NCBI GenBank assembly: GCA_013911655.1 | Contig: JACESU010000001.1 | Span: forward strand, 506,063-570,062 | DNA from: Alphaproteobacteria bacterium | GTDB taxonomy: Bacteria > Pseudomonadota > Alphaproteobacteria > Caedimonadales > UBA1908 | Length of the DNA: 64,000 nucleotides | Direction of reading: 5' to 3' | Shown here: piece after piece, positions 10,118-18,632 of the stretch | Layout: every line of letters begins with the position of its first letter | Numbering within the stretch: position 1 is the stretch's first letter | Made by a program: the position numbers and the translations under genes | Notes under the pieces: model-generated | What the model was told of the DNA's origin: nothing | Database searches by the model: none | What the model saw: only the letters and a program-made list of their open reading frames with translations

Positions 10118-10804
10118 ATGACGCGTTCTTTTTTTCTGTTATTGCTCTTTTTGGGGATGGGGCCACACCTTGTGGCGGCGTCCTATGATTACCGAAAGTT
10201 TATCCCCAAAGAATACCGTGATCTGACTGAAGATGACCTGGATTTTGATGATGATGATCCGGATCACAAAGACCGGGTGGATTTTGGTCCCACGTCCTAT
10301 GAAGATCGCCGTTTTAAGAAGATAGATTCTTATGGCCCCACAGATTTAAAAGAAGTGACAGTGGAGAAAAGTACGCGTGTTCATGGACCTTTGTCGGCGA
10401 GCAGCCTTAGAACAGAAACATTGACGGTAATGGGACCGGTGACGGCCAAAAAATTGACGGTGGAAATCGTGAATGTCCAAGGGCCGACCCATCTGGAAAA
10501 CGCCAAAGTGCGCGGTAAAACTCATGTGGAAGGAACGCTCGACGCCCGCGATACAACCTTCATGGGGCCCCTTCATATCTCGTCTACAAAGGTTACGCTC
10601 ACAGATTCTGATACCGTGTCCATTCGCATTAAAAATGAAGAGCACGGTGAGGGCAGGCGGCGGGCGCCGAGGCTCGAACTCCATAACACACGCGTGGTGG
10701 GAGATGTTGAGTTCGTAGGCGCCAAAGGGTACGTCATTATGAAAGATAATAGTCGCATTAAGGGCCGGATCAAGCACGGAACAGTGATGCCTGCGGGACG
10801 ATAA
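10118..10804 (+). CDS. exported repeat protein, probable beta-solenoid resembling bactofilin
   Basis: A 228-residue protein with a clear signal peptide (hydrophobic run LLLLFLGMG, probable cleavage near VAA at residues 19-21). An acidic stretch (residues 37-50, rich in D) follows. Then a regular pattern appears: a Gly-Pro turn at residues 57, 73, 90, 106 and 122, a looser one near 139 and another at 150, so a period of 16-17 residues, with alternating small and hydrophobic residues between. This is the pattern of a beta-helix such as bactofilin, but bactofilins are cytoplasmic and this has an export signal. I know no named family that fits exactly. Confidence 0.65.
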   Translation: MTRSFFLLLLFLGMGPHLVAASYDYRKFIPKEYRDLTEDDLDFDDDDPDHKDRVDFGPTSYEDRRFKKIDSYGPTDLKEVTVEKSTRVHGPLSASSLRTETLTVMGPVTAKKLTVEIVNVQGPTHLENAKVRGKTHVEGTLDARDTTFMGPLHISSTKVTLTDSDTVSIRIKNEEHGEGRRRAPRLELHNTRVVGDVEFVGAKGYVIMKDNSRIKGRIKHGTVMPAGR

Positions 10805-10893
10805 AAGCACACGCAAAAGACACAGAACAGTAGGAAATGCTTCTGACTGGATCTTTTTGATGTTTATGGTATGAAAGAGAAGCGATCAAAGAA

Positions 10894-11685
10894 GTGAGTA
10901 TACACATGAGTTGCGTCAACACAAAGAAAACAAAGAAGAATATCATGCTAAGAGCGACAGTGTTCGGTCTTTTAAGCCTTCCCGGTGTCGTCTGCGCGCA
11001 GATGGATGATGATGCGGACCGTATGGCGTATCTTGAAGAACAAGTCAAGCAGCTTACAGGGGACCTTGAAGAAGCTCGTCACGATTTAAAACTCATGAAA
11101 GAAACCGTAAAAGTTCTGCAAGAAAATGCGGTTGCCGCCCCTGCGCCAGCGCCTGTTGTCAACCGCGATAAAGAGACACGTGTGCCTTCTGACGTAGATG
11201 AGACGGGCAAAAAGCATGACGCAGCCCATGAGGATGATACGTCTGTTCATGAACTTCCCACAGGTAGCGCCCAAGAGGCCTATGATCACGCGGTATCACT
11301 CATTCACAAGCAACGCGAATACCAAAAGGCAGAAGCGGCTTTGACCCAGTTTATTAAGAAATATCCTAAGCACCGTTTGGTGGTAAATGCCCAGTATTGG
11401 ATTGGCGAGACGCATCTTTTGCGCCGCGAGTACAAAAAGGCAGCTCTTTATTTTGCCAGAGCCTACAAAACATATAAAAGCGATGTAGAGTCAGGAAAAA
11501 CATCCGAAGGTAAGCAGCATAGCTTTGCCAAAGCGCCTGAAGCTTTGATCAAGCTTGCCATGTCCCTCAAAGGTCTTGGAAAGCGAGATGAAGCAAGCGC
11601 CACTCTTCGTCAACTTCATAAAGAATTTCCACACCTTCCCACTAATTTAAAACATCTTGCAGAGCGTGCACAAAATGGTCTTTGA
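10894..11685 (+). CDS. cpoB: cell division coordinator CpoB (YbgF), Tol-Pal associated
   Basis: Periplasmic protein that couples peptidoglycan synthesis to Tol-Pal driven outer membrane constriction. The 263 residues show a signal peptide ending near GVVCA (about residue 35), a coiled coil (about 45-75), an Ala-Pro-rich linker, and three TPR-type repeats from about residue 128 (AYDHAVSLIHKQREYQKAEA, AQYWIGETHLLRREYKKA, ALIKLAMSLKGLGKRDEA). This is the YbgF layout. In-frame ATGs at 10906 and 10945 are alternative starts; the last gives a more typical short signal peptide. The usual partners tolQRAB-pal are not upstream here, but tilS follows as in many Alphaproteobacteria. Confidence 0.9.
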   Translation: MSIHMSCVNTKKTKKNIMLRATVFGLLSLPGVVCAQMDDDADRMAYLEEQVKQLTGDLEEARHDLKLMKETVKVLQENAVAAPAPAPVVNRDKETRVPSDVDETGKKHDAAHEDDTSVHELPTGSAQEAYDHAVSLIHKQREYQKAEAALTQFIKKYPKHRLVVNAQYWIGETHLLRREYKKAALYFARAYKTYKSDVESGKTSEGKQHSFAKAPEALIKLAMSLKGLGKRDEASATLRQLHKEFPHLPTNLKHLAERAQNGL

Positions 11686-11710
11686 TCAAGGCGATCAAAC
11701 ATACCTCAAC

Positions 11711-11740
11711 AAAAAGGGGCACTGTGTGCCCCTTTTTGTT
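11711..11740 (+). terminator. rho-independent terminator after cpoB
   Basis: A perfect 12-bp stem (11711-11722 with 11726-11737), a TGT loop and a T5 run inside the right arm. It lies 25 bases after the cpoB stop, so tilS may depend on read-through or on its own promoter. Confidence 0.88.
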
Positions 11741-11795
11741 CTAAGGATTTTTTTATGCAGTGCCTTCCGTTAAATTCTCAACGTAAGTGCGACCT

Positions 11796-13085
11796 ATGAC
11801 CATTTTAACGCCTGACTTTTTTGCGCGTCTCATGATTCCGTTTGAGAGCTATCTCCAAGGAGATACCACCGCGGTGGCGGTCTCGGGTGGCGTCGACAGT
11901 CTTGCGCTCGTCCTTTTGCTACAAGAGTGGTGCGCCGTGAAGGGTTTGCGCCTTATCGCACTGACGGTCGATCACGGCTTGAGAGCCGAGTCACGTGAAG
12001 AAGCCGCGTGGGTGGGGGCGCAGCTGTCGGTACGCGGAATTACGCATCAAATCCTTACCTGGTACCATGACGCGCCTCCTAAAACGCGTCTTCAAGAACG
12101 CGCGCGCGTGGCAAGATACGATCTGCTCCGTGCCTATTGCCAGGCCCACGGCGTGACGTCTTTATTCCTTGCCCATCACAGAGATGATCAAAAAGAAACG
12201 CGAATGCTGAGGTTTCTTCGCGGATCGACCTTGCAAGGGCTTGCGGGAATGGCCAGCATTCGCCAGGATCAAAAAGTGCTTCTCATGCGTCCCCTTTTAA
12301 GCGTTCCTAAAGCCTCTTTACATGCCTATCTCACGCAAGAAAAGGTGACGTGGGTTGATGATCCGTCCAACAGCAATCCCCAATTCCAGCGCGTTAAGGT
12401 CAGAAGCGTTTCAGGTCATCCGTCTTTTGCCTGGCTTGACGACGTGGGGCCGCTTCTTGCGTCTGTACGACACCACACAGACCTTGTCACTGCGCGCCTT
12501 TTGTCAGAGTTATCACATGAAGACATTATGGCGTTTTCCTTAAGTGGGGTCCTTTGCTTGAATTTCACACGCCTTAGAAAACTTCCGCTGACGTGGCAAA
12601 AACTCGTGCTGGAGCAAGCGATTGCGCAAATAATGGGGACACCGTTTGCCCCTCGTCAAGAACGTCTTTGGCGACTGGTACAGCATCTTGCCCAAGAAAA
12701 CCCAGGCAGTACGACTTTGGGGGGATGTCTTTTTCTGATTAGAAAAGAAACTCTATGGATTCAGCGTGAGGTGCTTTCGTTGAATCTTGTGCCCCAAGAA
12801 AACGGTAATCCGTTATTGCAGCGAGAGGTTTTGGGCCATGCAGGCGTCCAAGAGATCAAAAAAACAACGTCCCTTCTTGAAGGAACGCGCATCCCCTATG
12901 AAACGCTTCTTCGGCTTCCTGCCTTTTATACGCACGCACCCGGTACCCCTCAGGATAAGCAGCTTGAGTGCGTGCCGGCCCTGGGATATGTAGCGCGTTC
13001 ATCTTCCCACACGCTCTTGAAAGAAGCAGTAATCGAAAGCGCGCTTCCCTCTAAAACAGTTTACATGTTTGAAACCAAAAAATAA
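11796..13085 (+). CDS. tilS: tRNA(Ile)-lysidine synthase
   Basis: Changes C34 of tRNA-Ile(CAU) to lysidine using ATP and lysine, so that the tRNA reads AUA. The N-terminal PP-loop motif SGGVDS (about residues 30-35), followed by DHGLR and the LAHHRDDQ segment, is diagnostic. The C-terminal half (substrate-binding domains) is less conserved, as usual. The frame opens with a GTG at 11787 three codons earlier, but the ATG at 11796 gives the expected N terminus. In many relatives ftsH follows; here the next gene is a convergent glutaminase. Confidence 0.94.
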   Translation: MTILTPDFFARLMIPFESYLQGDTTAVAVSGGVDSLALVLLLQEWCAVKGLRLIALTVDHGLRAESREEAAWVGAQLSVRGITHQILTWYHDAPPKTRLQERARVARYDLLRAYCQAHGVTSLFLAHHRDDQKETRMLRFLRGSTLQGLAGMASIRQDQKVLLMRPLLSVPKASLHAYLTQEKVTWVDDPSNSNPQFQRVKVRSVSGHPSFAWLDDVGPLLASVRHHTDLVTARLLSELSHEDIMAFSLSGVLCLNFTRLRKLPLTWQKLVLEQAIAQIMGTPFAPRQERLWRLVQHLAQENPGSTTLGGCLFLIRKETLWIQREVLSLNLVPQENGNPLLQREVLGHAGVQEIKKTTSLLEGTRIPYETLLRLPAFYTHAPGTPQDKQLECVPALGYVARSSSHTLLKEAVIESALPSKTVYMFETKK

Positions 13086-13096
13086 GAACGCCCCCA

Positions 13097-14035
13097 CTAA
13101 TAAATGCTTAAATCAAGGCGCCGGGAAAGCTCTTGAAAAACCTTGATGCCCCTGACAGACGTACCTGTTTCGTCAAGTAGAGGTGAGTACACGCAGATAC
13201 CCATACGGCTTGGCACAACGCCGACGATCCCGCCACTAACCCCGCTTTTGGCAGGGATGCCCACGGTGTAAGACCATTCGCCGGCAAAATCGTACATCCC
13301 GCACGTCATCATGACACAAGCCATATTTTTAATGGTACGAGGTTGCATAACTTGCTTTTGTGTTTGAGGGTTAAGGCCTTTATTGGCAAGGGTCGCAGCC
13401 ATAGCGGCCAAGTCCTTTGTTGTGACCATAAAAGAACAAGCTTGGAAATAGGATTCAAGAATTTCTTCAACGTGACCTGTGAGGGTGCCAAAGTTGAGCA
13501 TCAAGTAGGCCATGGCGCGGTTATGATGCCCCATGGCTTTTTCAGAGGTATAAACACTAATATCAAAACCAAGGCTGCTTCCTGAAAAATCCTCAAGTGT
13601 CTTTTTGATGGTCACGATCTTTTCCCGATGGTCATCTCCCTGGATGAGATTGGCCAGCACGATGGCACCTGCATTTACCATGGGATTATAGGGGCGGTGG
13701 GTTTTGGGTTGTAGTTTAATGGTGTTAAAAGCGTCTCCCGTAGGCTCAACTCCGATGCGCTCAAGGACTGCAGCTTCCCCTAGTTGCTCCATGGCAATGC
13801 CATAAAGAAAAGGCTTTACCATAGATTGAATGGTGAAAGTTCTTTGAGAGTTGCCAACATGATAAGATCTTCCATCTAAGAGATGTAGCGAAATGCCAAA
13901 ATCTTGGGGATCCACAAGGCTCAGCTCTGGAATATATGTTGGAAGTGTTCCTTGGTTGAAAGATTTATAAGTTTTGTATAATTCTTCAAGCAGGGGTTGA
14001 TAGTCTTCTTCATCGGACATGCGGGCCCCACACAC
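13097..14035 (-). CDS. glsA: glutaminase
   Basis: Hydrolyses glutamine to glutamate and ammonia. The protein belongs to the serine-dependent beta-lactamase-like glutaminase family: nucleophile S71 and K74 in TIQSMVKP, NPMVNAGAI, and the late AGEWSYTVGIPAKSGVSGGI segment. Length (312 residues) is normal. The start is GTG at 14035, supported by AAGGA (14043-14047) seven bases upstream; the first ATG at 14020 has no such site. It converges on tilS with 11 bases between stops. A role in acid resistance is known in enterics; nothing here shows that. Confidence 0.94.
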   Translation of the reverse strand: MCGARMSDEEDYQPLLEELYKTYKSFNQGTLPTYIPELSLVDPQDFGISLHLLDGRSYHVGNSQRTFTIQSMVKPFLYGIAMEQLGEAAVLERIGVEPTGDAFNTIKLQPKTHRPYNPMVNAGAIVLANLIQGDDHREKIVTIKKTLEDFSGSSLGFDISVYTSEKAMGHHNRAMAYLMLNFGTLTGHVEEILESYFQACSFMVTTKDLAAMAATLANKGLNPQTQKQVMQPRTIKNMACVMMTCGMYDFAGEWSYTVGIPAKSGVSGGIVGVVPSRMGICVYSPLLDETGTSVRGIKVFQELSRRLDLSIY

Positions 14036-14121
14036 AAGCTTTTCCTTGGATGATTTTATTCACGAAAAGGTTAATAATTCACAAAATTCATCATTAAAAC
14101 AGGGAAGTACATAAAGTAATC

Positions 14122-14946
14122 TTACGAAGCAATCTGATTTCCCTCGGTCCAAAAGCGCCGAAGGTCACAACTTGGAAGTGTATCCACGCCGTGCCCATCG
14201 ACAAAAGCGACCACGGCCCACCTGGAATAAGGTTGATCGATAAAGGTGTTGTTCAACTGAATCACGTCGTGCCAACCAGAGCAAAGTCCTTTGGGGTCCA
14301 TAACCTTTTCAACATTTCCTGAGAGCATAAAAAGGGCGTGCCCTTCTTGATAGGTTACAAGTCTCAACGTTTCAGGATCCTTGCCAATGCGAAGACCTGG
14401 CGAGCTTTCACTGATCCCTAAGGTAAAGGATCCTGCATCAAAATGGGGCTTAGCCAAGTACCGGCCGGCTTTGCTCCAGTCATACTTTAAAAAGCGGAGG
14501 ACAATATGGGGCGTGTCGGTCCCAAAAACCTTTTCATGAAGACCCGTTTCATGGGGAGCAAACGCTGTAAGCGTTTGGGAAATCACGTCATAAGCACCTT
14601 GCCAGATGGGGAGCGCCTTATCCATGAAAGTCCGTACAACCGGATAGGTGGTCATAAAGGTAGAGTATGCGTTAAAGAGGGCCGGGTGAAAATGAAAAAA
14701 CTCTTTATCATCATTATATAAATGGTCACAAGCCTGTCTTTTTGTATATCCTACATCACCGCGCCGGTGACCGGGGGCGATGGAGAGCTGCATGTGTTCT
14801 TTGACGTTCAGGGGCTCTTTTAAGAAATCAAAAAATGACGCAACGGCCTCTTCGATCAGCCCTTTTTCTACAGGAAAAGGCACAGACGCATAGTAGTTTT
14901 CTTGGATCTGACGATGCAGGTCTTCGTAGGTGGGAGAAGAGTTCAT
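14122..14946 (-). CDS. 2-oxoglutarate/Fe(II) oxygenase, isopenicillin N synthase-like
   Basis: Predicted non-haem iron dioxygenase of the double-stranded beta-helix fold. With the start used here, iron ligands H168 and D170 (KPHFDAGSF) and H226 (SGWHDV) and the 2-oxoglutarate-binding R242 (PYSRW) are all in place, so it should be active. Substrate is unknown. The ATG at 14946 follows a strong ribosome binding site AAGGAGGC (14953-14960); the frame extends ten codons further but that part contains the binding site itself. It is a single gene with no biosynthetic cluster around it, so antibiotic synthesis is unlikely. Confidence 0.82.
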   Translation of the reverse strand: MNSSPTYEDLHRQIQENYYASVPFPVEKGLIEEAVASFFDFLKEPLNVKEHMQLSIAPGHRRGDVGYTKRQACDHLYNDDKEFFHFHPALFNAYSTFMTTYPVVRTFMDKALPIWQGAYDVISQTLTAFAPHETGLHEKVFGTDTPHIVLRFLKYDWSKAGRYLAKPHFDAGSFTLGISESSPGLRIGKDPETLRLVTYQEGHALFMLSGNVEKVMDPKGLCSGWHDVIQLNNTFIDQPYSRWAVVAFVDGHGVDTLPSCDLRRFWTEGNQIAS

Positions 14947-15022
14947 TGACGAGCCTCCTTTTTTAATGATCCTCAAGCACTGCCATAAAAAAACAGGCTA
15001 TACAAGCGGCGTTTATCGCTCT

Positions 15023-15952
15023 TTAAAAGTGCGGGCGAAACCGCGCCATCAAAGAAGGTAATTCTTTGGAAAAGACTTTCGGCGTAATTCCAAGGTCTTT
15101 TAAAAGATGTCGGCGCGTGCCTATCTGAGGGTCATCCTCCTTAAGGCGTTGCAGATCATAGCTTGGTTCTACAAAGGGCATAAATCCATTAAGGCAAGAA
15201 AAAACGTGGCGAAGGGACGCAGGTACCGAAAAAACGCGGCGTTTTTGTCGCCCGGCTGCTACGAGGGCGCGCGCCGCCATTTCCTTGGCGGTAAATGCTT
15301 CTGGCCCTAACAATTCATAGGTGTGTCCTTGTGCGTCTGGGCGGCCAAGAAGGCGGGTCAGGGCCTCGCCAAAATCACCAACATGCAAAGGAAAAAAGGT
15401 GTTTCTTGTGTCTTGAAAAAGGCCCACAAAAAAAGAAAGGGAACCGTTTGCCCCCACACTTCCTAAAAATGAGTCGCCTTGCCCAAAAAGATAGCTTGTG
15501 CGCACAAGAGTCGCTGTGGGGAGACTTTCCTTAAGGACTTCTTCTGCTTTTTGGCGAGATCTTGCGTACTTAGAGGTGGCGCGCTCGAAATCAATCATGT
15601 CAGAAAGCTGAAGAAAAAAGGGCACGTTTGCTTGTTTGGCCCCTTTGGCTAGATGCCGGGTCGCTTCGACGTGCATGCGCTCAAAGGTGTGATTGCCGTT
15701 TTCACGGGTCACGCGCAAGAGATTGATGACGGCAAAGGCGTCTTTGAAAAGGGCTGCTAATCGGGCTTCTTGAAAGACGTCACACAAAACGCTGTTGATT
15801 TGGCCCACGTGACCACTAACACAGTGAGAAAGGGCGGGGGCGGGTCTGGCGCTTGCCACAAGAACACGGTAGCCGTCTTTTGCTAGGGCCTGGACAAGGG
15901 GGGCGCGCACAAAGGGGTCTTCGCCGATAATCACAACTTTCTTAGGGTTCAT
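15023..15952 (-). CDS. NAD(P)-binding protein of the NDUFA9 / atypical short-chain dehydrogenase family
   Basis: A Rossmann-fold protein with an N-terminal nucleotide-binding stretch (KKVVIIGEDPFVRAPLVQAL) that lacks the usual GxxGxxG. The pattern HVEATRHLAKGAKQANV, then LSDM and YARSRQKAEE, is that of the complex I NDUFA9-like family and related NmrA proteins. The Y-x-x-x-K catalytic pair is not clear (YARSRQK). Alphaproteobacterial homologues are linked with complex I assembly or quinone metabolism; that is family knowledge, not shown here. A GTG at 15964 is an alternative start. It is divergent from the VanW gene. Confidence 0.72.
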   Translation of the reverse strand: MNPKKVVIIGEDPFVRAPLVQALAKDGYRVLVASARPAPALSHCVSGHVGQINSVLCDVFQEARLAALFKDAFAVINLLRVTRENGNHTFERMHVEATRHLAKGAKQANVPFFLQLSDMIDFERATSKYARSRQKAEEVLKESLPTATLVRTSYLFGQGDSFLGSVGANGSLSFFVGLFQDTRNTFFPLHVGDFGEALTRLLGRPDAQGHTYELLGPEAFTAKEMAARALVAAGRQKRRVFSVPASLRHVFSCLNGFMPFVEPSYDLQRLKEDDPQIGTRRHLLKDLGITPKVFSKELPSLMARFRPHF

Positions 15953-16021
15953 GGGTTTTCTCACTGCGTCTTAAGTTTCTTCTTACTATACAACATCTGG
16001 GATGAGAGAGTGAGAGGATTT

Positions 16022-16891
16022 ATGGTAAAATTAAGTAAAACCCATGATGTTGCGCTTATGAGAATATATGGAAAAAGACTAGGAGAGTGGAGCGCGTTTT
16101 TACACGGCGCGCGTGTTCTTCAAAAGAGGGCCTTCAGGTGCTTTTTGTGGTTTTTGTGGGGAAAGCAGTACCGTCTGTCTCAACGTTGTGAACCGCTTGC
16201 CTTTTGTCATGCCCGGCATTCCTCCAAGTTGATTCGCCGATTTGGAAATGACCCTTCTCTAGAGGAATTGCAGCAAAACAAAGTGCATAACTTGCGCTTA
16301 GCACTACATCATTTAGACGGTCTTTTACTTGAGCCGGGCCAGACGTTTTCCTTTTGTAAAACCGTGGGACGCCCTACGCGGGCAAAAGGATACATGGAGG
16401 GCATGGAGCTTTCCCGCGGTAAAGCCCGGGCAGGGATTGGGGGCGGCCTATGTCAGCTGTCCAATATGCTGAATTGGCTTGCCTGGCACAGCCCGTTGGA
16501 GATCATTGAACGCAGCACCCACAGCTTTGACCCTTTTCCCGATGACGGGCGGATCCTCCCATTTGGGAGTGGGGCTGCAATCTTTTGGAATTATGTAGAT
16601 TTGCGTATTCACAATCCCACATCACACACCTTTCAGATCAAAATGTGGCTTGACGACAATCTTTTGTGGGGCCAACTACGGTGCGAAGAAAAAGCAGAAT
16701 TTTCCTACCACGTCTTTCAAAAGAATCACGGCTTTTTTAAAGTGAAAGAAGACTGGTGGCGGCAAAACGAAATATGGCGCACGGTCCACAAAAAGGGCAG
16801 GGGCGGCAAAGCGCCTGTTTTTCACAAAGAAGAGCTTTTGATTAAAAATAAAAGTCGGGTGTGTTATGTGCCTGAAGGGGCCAGGGACTAA
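16022..16891 (+). CDS. VanW family protein
   Basis: The central region matches VanW: PGQTFSFCKTVGRPT followed by GIGGGLCQLSNMLNWLAWHS, the family core motif with its conserved Cys and Gly-rich turn. VanW occurs in some vancomycin resistance clusters and widely elsewhere; its biochemical role is unknown. Here it stands alone, with no vanA or vanB type genes, in a Gram-negative. There is no signal peptide. The ATG at 16022 has AGAGG just upstream; a GTG at 16010 is also in frame. The C-terminal tail is basic and not conserved to my knowledge. Confidence 0.85.
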   Translation: MVKLSKTHDVALMRIYGKRLGEWSAFLHGARVLQKRAFRCFLWFLWGKQYRLSQRCEPLAFCHARHSSKLIRRFGNDPSLEELQQNKVHNLRLALHHLDGLLLEPGQTFSFCKTVGRPTRAKGYMEGMELSRGKARAGIGGGLCQLSNMLNWLAWHSPLEIIERSTHSFDPFPDDGRILPFGSGAAIFWNYVDLRIHNPTSHTFQIKMWLDDNLLWGQLRCEEKAEFSYHVFQKNHGFFKVKEDWWRQNEIWRTVHKKGRGGKAPVFHKEELLIKNKSRVCYVPEGARD

Positions 16892-16892
16892 A

Positions 16893-16921
16893 GCCTCCTG
16901 ATGCAGATTACACCAGGAGGC
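16893..16921. terminator. hairpin between convergent genes, possible terminator
   Basis: Eight-base arms GCCTCCTG (16893-16900) and CAGGAGGC (16914-16921) pair perfectly around a 13-base loop, between the stops of the VanW and flavoprotein genes. There is no good U tract on either side, so termination strength is doubtful. Confidence 0.5.
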
Positions 16922-16929
16922 GCGTCTTG

Positions 16930-17508
16930 TTACGAAAAGCGCTTGCAGATGGTGGCCACACGTTCTCCAAACAGCTTTGCTGTTTCAAGATCTCCTTGGG
17001 GCGGTACAATCTCGGCTGATTCGTTGTTGGATTGTGTCATAAGACCCGTAAAGCTGCCGATACGGTTGATGTCCGAGATGGTGGGCATATCGGTTCCCTT
17101 AGGCTGTGGCCCCCCTTGGCCAAGGCTAACCCAAATCATGCTGTGCTGCATAGCAAGGACGTTTAGCCCCTGAAGGGTTGCAAGCTTATCACCGCTAAGA
17201 GAACCAGAGTTCGTAAAGCCAGCCGCCAGTTTGTCGCGCCACATCCCCTTCATCCAACGCATGGAAGACGTATCAGCAAAACGCTTGAACTGCCAAGAGG
17301 GGCCACCCATATAGGTCGGCGTGCCCATGATGATGGCATCAGCCGCGTCCAAAAGTCCCCATGCTTCGTCGCTGAGCTGACCGTTCTCATCAATGCGCAC
17401 TTGGTCGACGTGAACGCCTCCTTTTTTGACTCCTTCCACAACAGCGTCTGCTACTTTTGCGGTATGGCCGTAGCCACTGTGGTAGACGACGGCAACTTTC
17501 TTTGACAT
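16930..17508 (-). CDS. flavodoxin-family NAD(P)H-dependent oxidoreductase (WrbA-like)
   Basis: A 192-residue FMN-binding flavodoxin-fold protein. The phosphate-binding loop HSGYGHTAKVADAV is at residues 10-23, and the isoalloxazine-contacting segments GTPTYMGGPSWQFK and TNSGSLSG follow in order. It resembles WrbA and related quinone or azo reductases that carry out two-electron reductions. Spacing of the ribosome binding site AAGGA to the ATG is about nine bases. It is a single gene; the physiological substrate is not shown. Confidence 0.85.
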   Translation of the reverse strand: MSKKVAVVYHSGYGHTAKVADAVVEGVKKGGVHVDQVRIDENGQLSDEAWGLLDAADAIIMGTPTYMGGPSWQFKRFADTSSMRWMKGMWRDKLAAGFTNSGSLSGDKLATLQGLNVLAMQHSMIWVSLGQGGPQPKGTDMPTISDINRIGSFTGLMTQSNNESAEIVPPQGDLETAKLFGERVATICKRFS

Positions 17509-17661
17509 AGTATGAGTCCTTCCCTTTATGTTTATGAACCCTGGAATTGTATCATATTTAAAAAAAATCCCGTAGATTTTTGAAAAACATGAAAAGCATT
17601 GGGTCTATCTTAAAAAAGGGCTATCCTAGCAAGAGTTAGAGCTGTGTGAGACTTGGAAACT

Positions 17662-18621
17662 ATGTCACCCTCTTCTGTACAAGTTGTAGCCCATGATGAT
17701 GCGTGGTCGACTCTTTTTGAGGAGGAGGCGCGCCGCGTGAAAAACGCCTTGGGCGAGGGGTGCTTAGAGGTCCATCATTTTGGATCGACGGCCATTCAAG
17801 GGCTTTTGGCCAAGCCCATTATCGATCTTTTACCGGTGGTGCATCACATTGACCGTGTCAACATCCATAACGCACAAATGGAGGCGTTGGGATACGAGTG
17901 CTTTGGGGAAAAAGGGATTCCCTTTAGAAGGTTTTTTAAAAGAATTGAGACGGCATGTGCGTATCATGTGCATGTATACGAAGCGGACTCTCCAGAAGTC
18001 GAGCGGCATCTTCTCTTTCGTGATTGGATGAAAGACCATCCTTTGGACCGCAAGGCGTACGGCGATCTGAAGGCGACCTTGGCCGGCCTTTATGCCGATG
18101 ACCCTATGGGATACTGCCTTGAAAAAGAGCCCTTTATCCGCCAGATAGAGACCAAAGCAGGTTGGAAGGGGCTCCGTCTTGTGGAGGCGCTTCTCGACAG
18201 CGAGTGGCAAAGTTATCACCGTCTGTGTAAAGAGCAGCTTTATGATCCGTATCAGCGTGCCTATGACGGCCTTCTGCAGGTGCCAGCCTACGCCCATGCT
18301 TATTGTTTTGTGCTGTATTTAGGAGATAAACATGTGGGCGCCGCACGTCTTGAGATGCCAGGAGCCAGGCACGGCGTGATTCGCGCCCTTGTCATCGACC
18401 CCCTTTATCAAGGCCGGGGCCTTGGAGCCTATTTGTTGAGCCAGTTGGAAAGATGGATGCAGCTGAGTGGGGTGGAGCTCGTCAGACTCCATGCGCCGGT
18501 GGAGGTGAAGGCGTTTTATCTCAGACAAGGATACGCGGAAGCCAGTTTTAATGAAGTCTCACCACTAGAGATGATCGGTCTCACGGTGGACTTAGGAAAA
18601 GTACTATACCATCACGGATAA
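17662..18621 (+). CDS. GrpB (UPF0157) domain fused to a GNAT acetyltransferase
   Basis: Two domains in one 319-residue chain. Residues 1-165 match GrpB/UPF0157, a nucleotidyltransferase-like fold: HHFGSTAIQGLLAKPIIDLL and the later HLLFRDWMKDHP. Residues 180-319 are a GNAT N-acetyltransferase: IRALVIDPLYQGRGLGAYLL holds the acetyl-CoA binding motif A (Q/R-x-x-G-x-G/A), and the end has the usual VKAFYLRQGYAEA. The first frame codon is a TTG at 17653; the ATG at 17662 is preferred. GrpB with a CoA-related partner is known in other arrangements (for example near dephospho-CoA kinase), but the substrate here is unknown. Confidence 0.85.
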   Translation: MSPSSVQVVAHDDAWSTLFEEEARRVKNALGEGCLEVHHFGSTAIQGLLAKPIIDLLPVVHHIDRVNIHNAQMEALGYECFGEKGIPFRRFFKRIETACAYHVHVYEADSPEVERHLLFRDWMKDHPLDRKAYGDLKATLAGLYADDPMGYCLEKEPFIRQIETKAGWKGLRLVEALLDSEWQSYHRLCKEQLYDPYQRAYDGLLQVPAYAHAYCFVLYLGDKHVGAARLEMPGARHGVIRALVIDPLYQGRGLGAYLLSQLERWMQLSGVELVRLHAPVEVKAFYLRQGYAEASFNEVSPLEMIGLTVDLGKVLYHHG

Positions 18622-18632
18622 GGGCAAAGAAG

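Noticed and set aside
16010-16891. VanW gene as part of a vancomycin resistance cluster
   Set aside because: No ligase, dehydrogenase or dipeptidase genes of the van type are in the neighbourhood.
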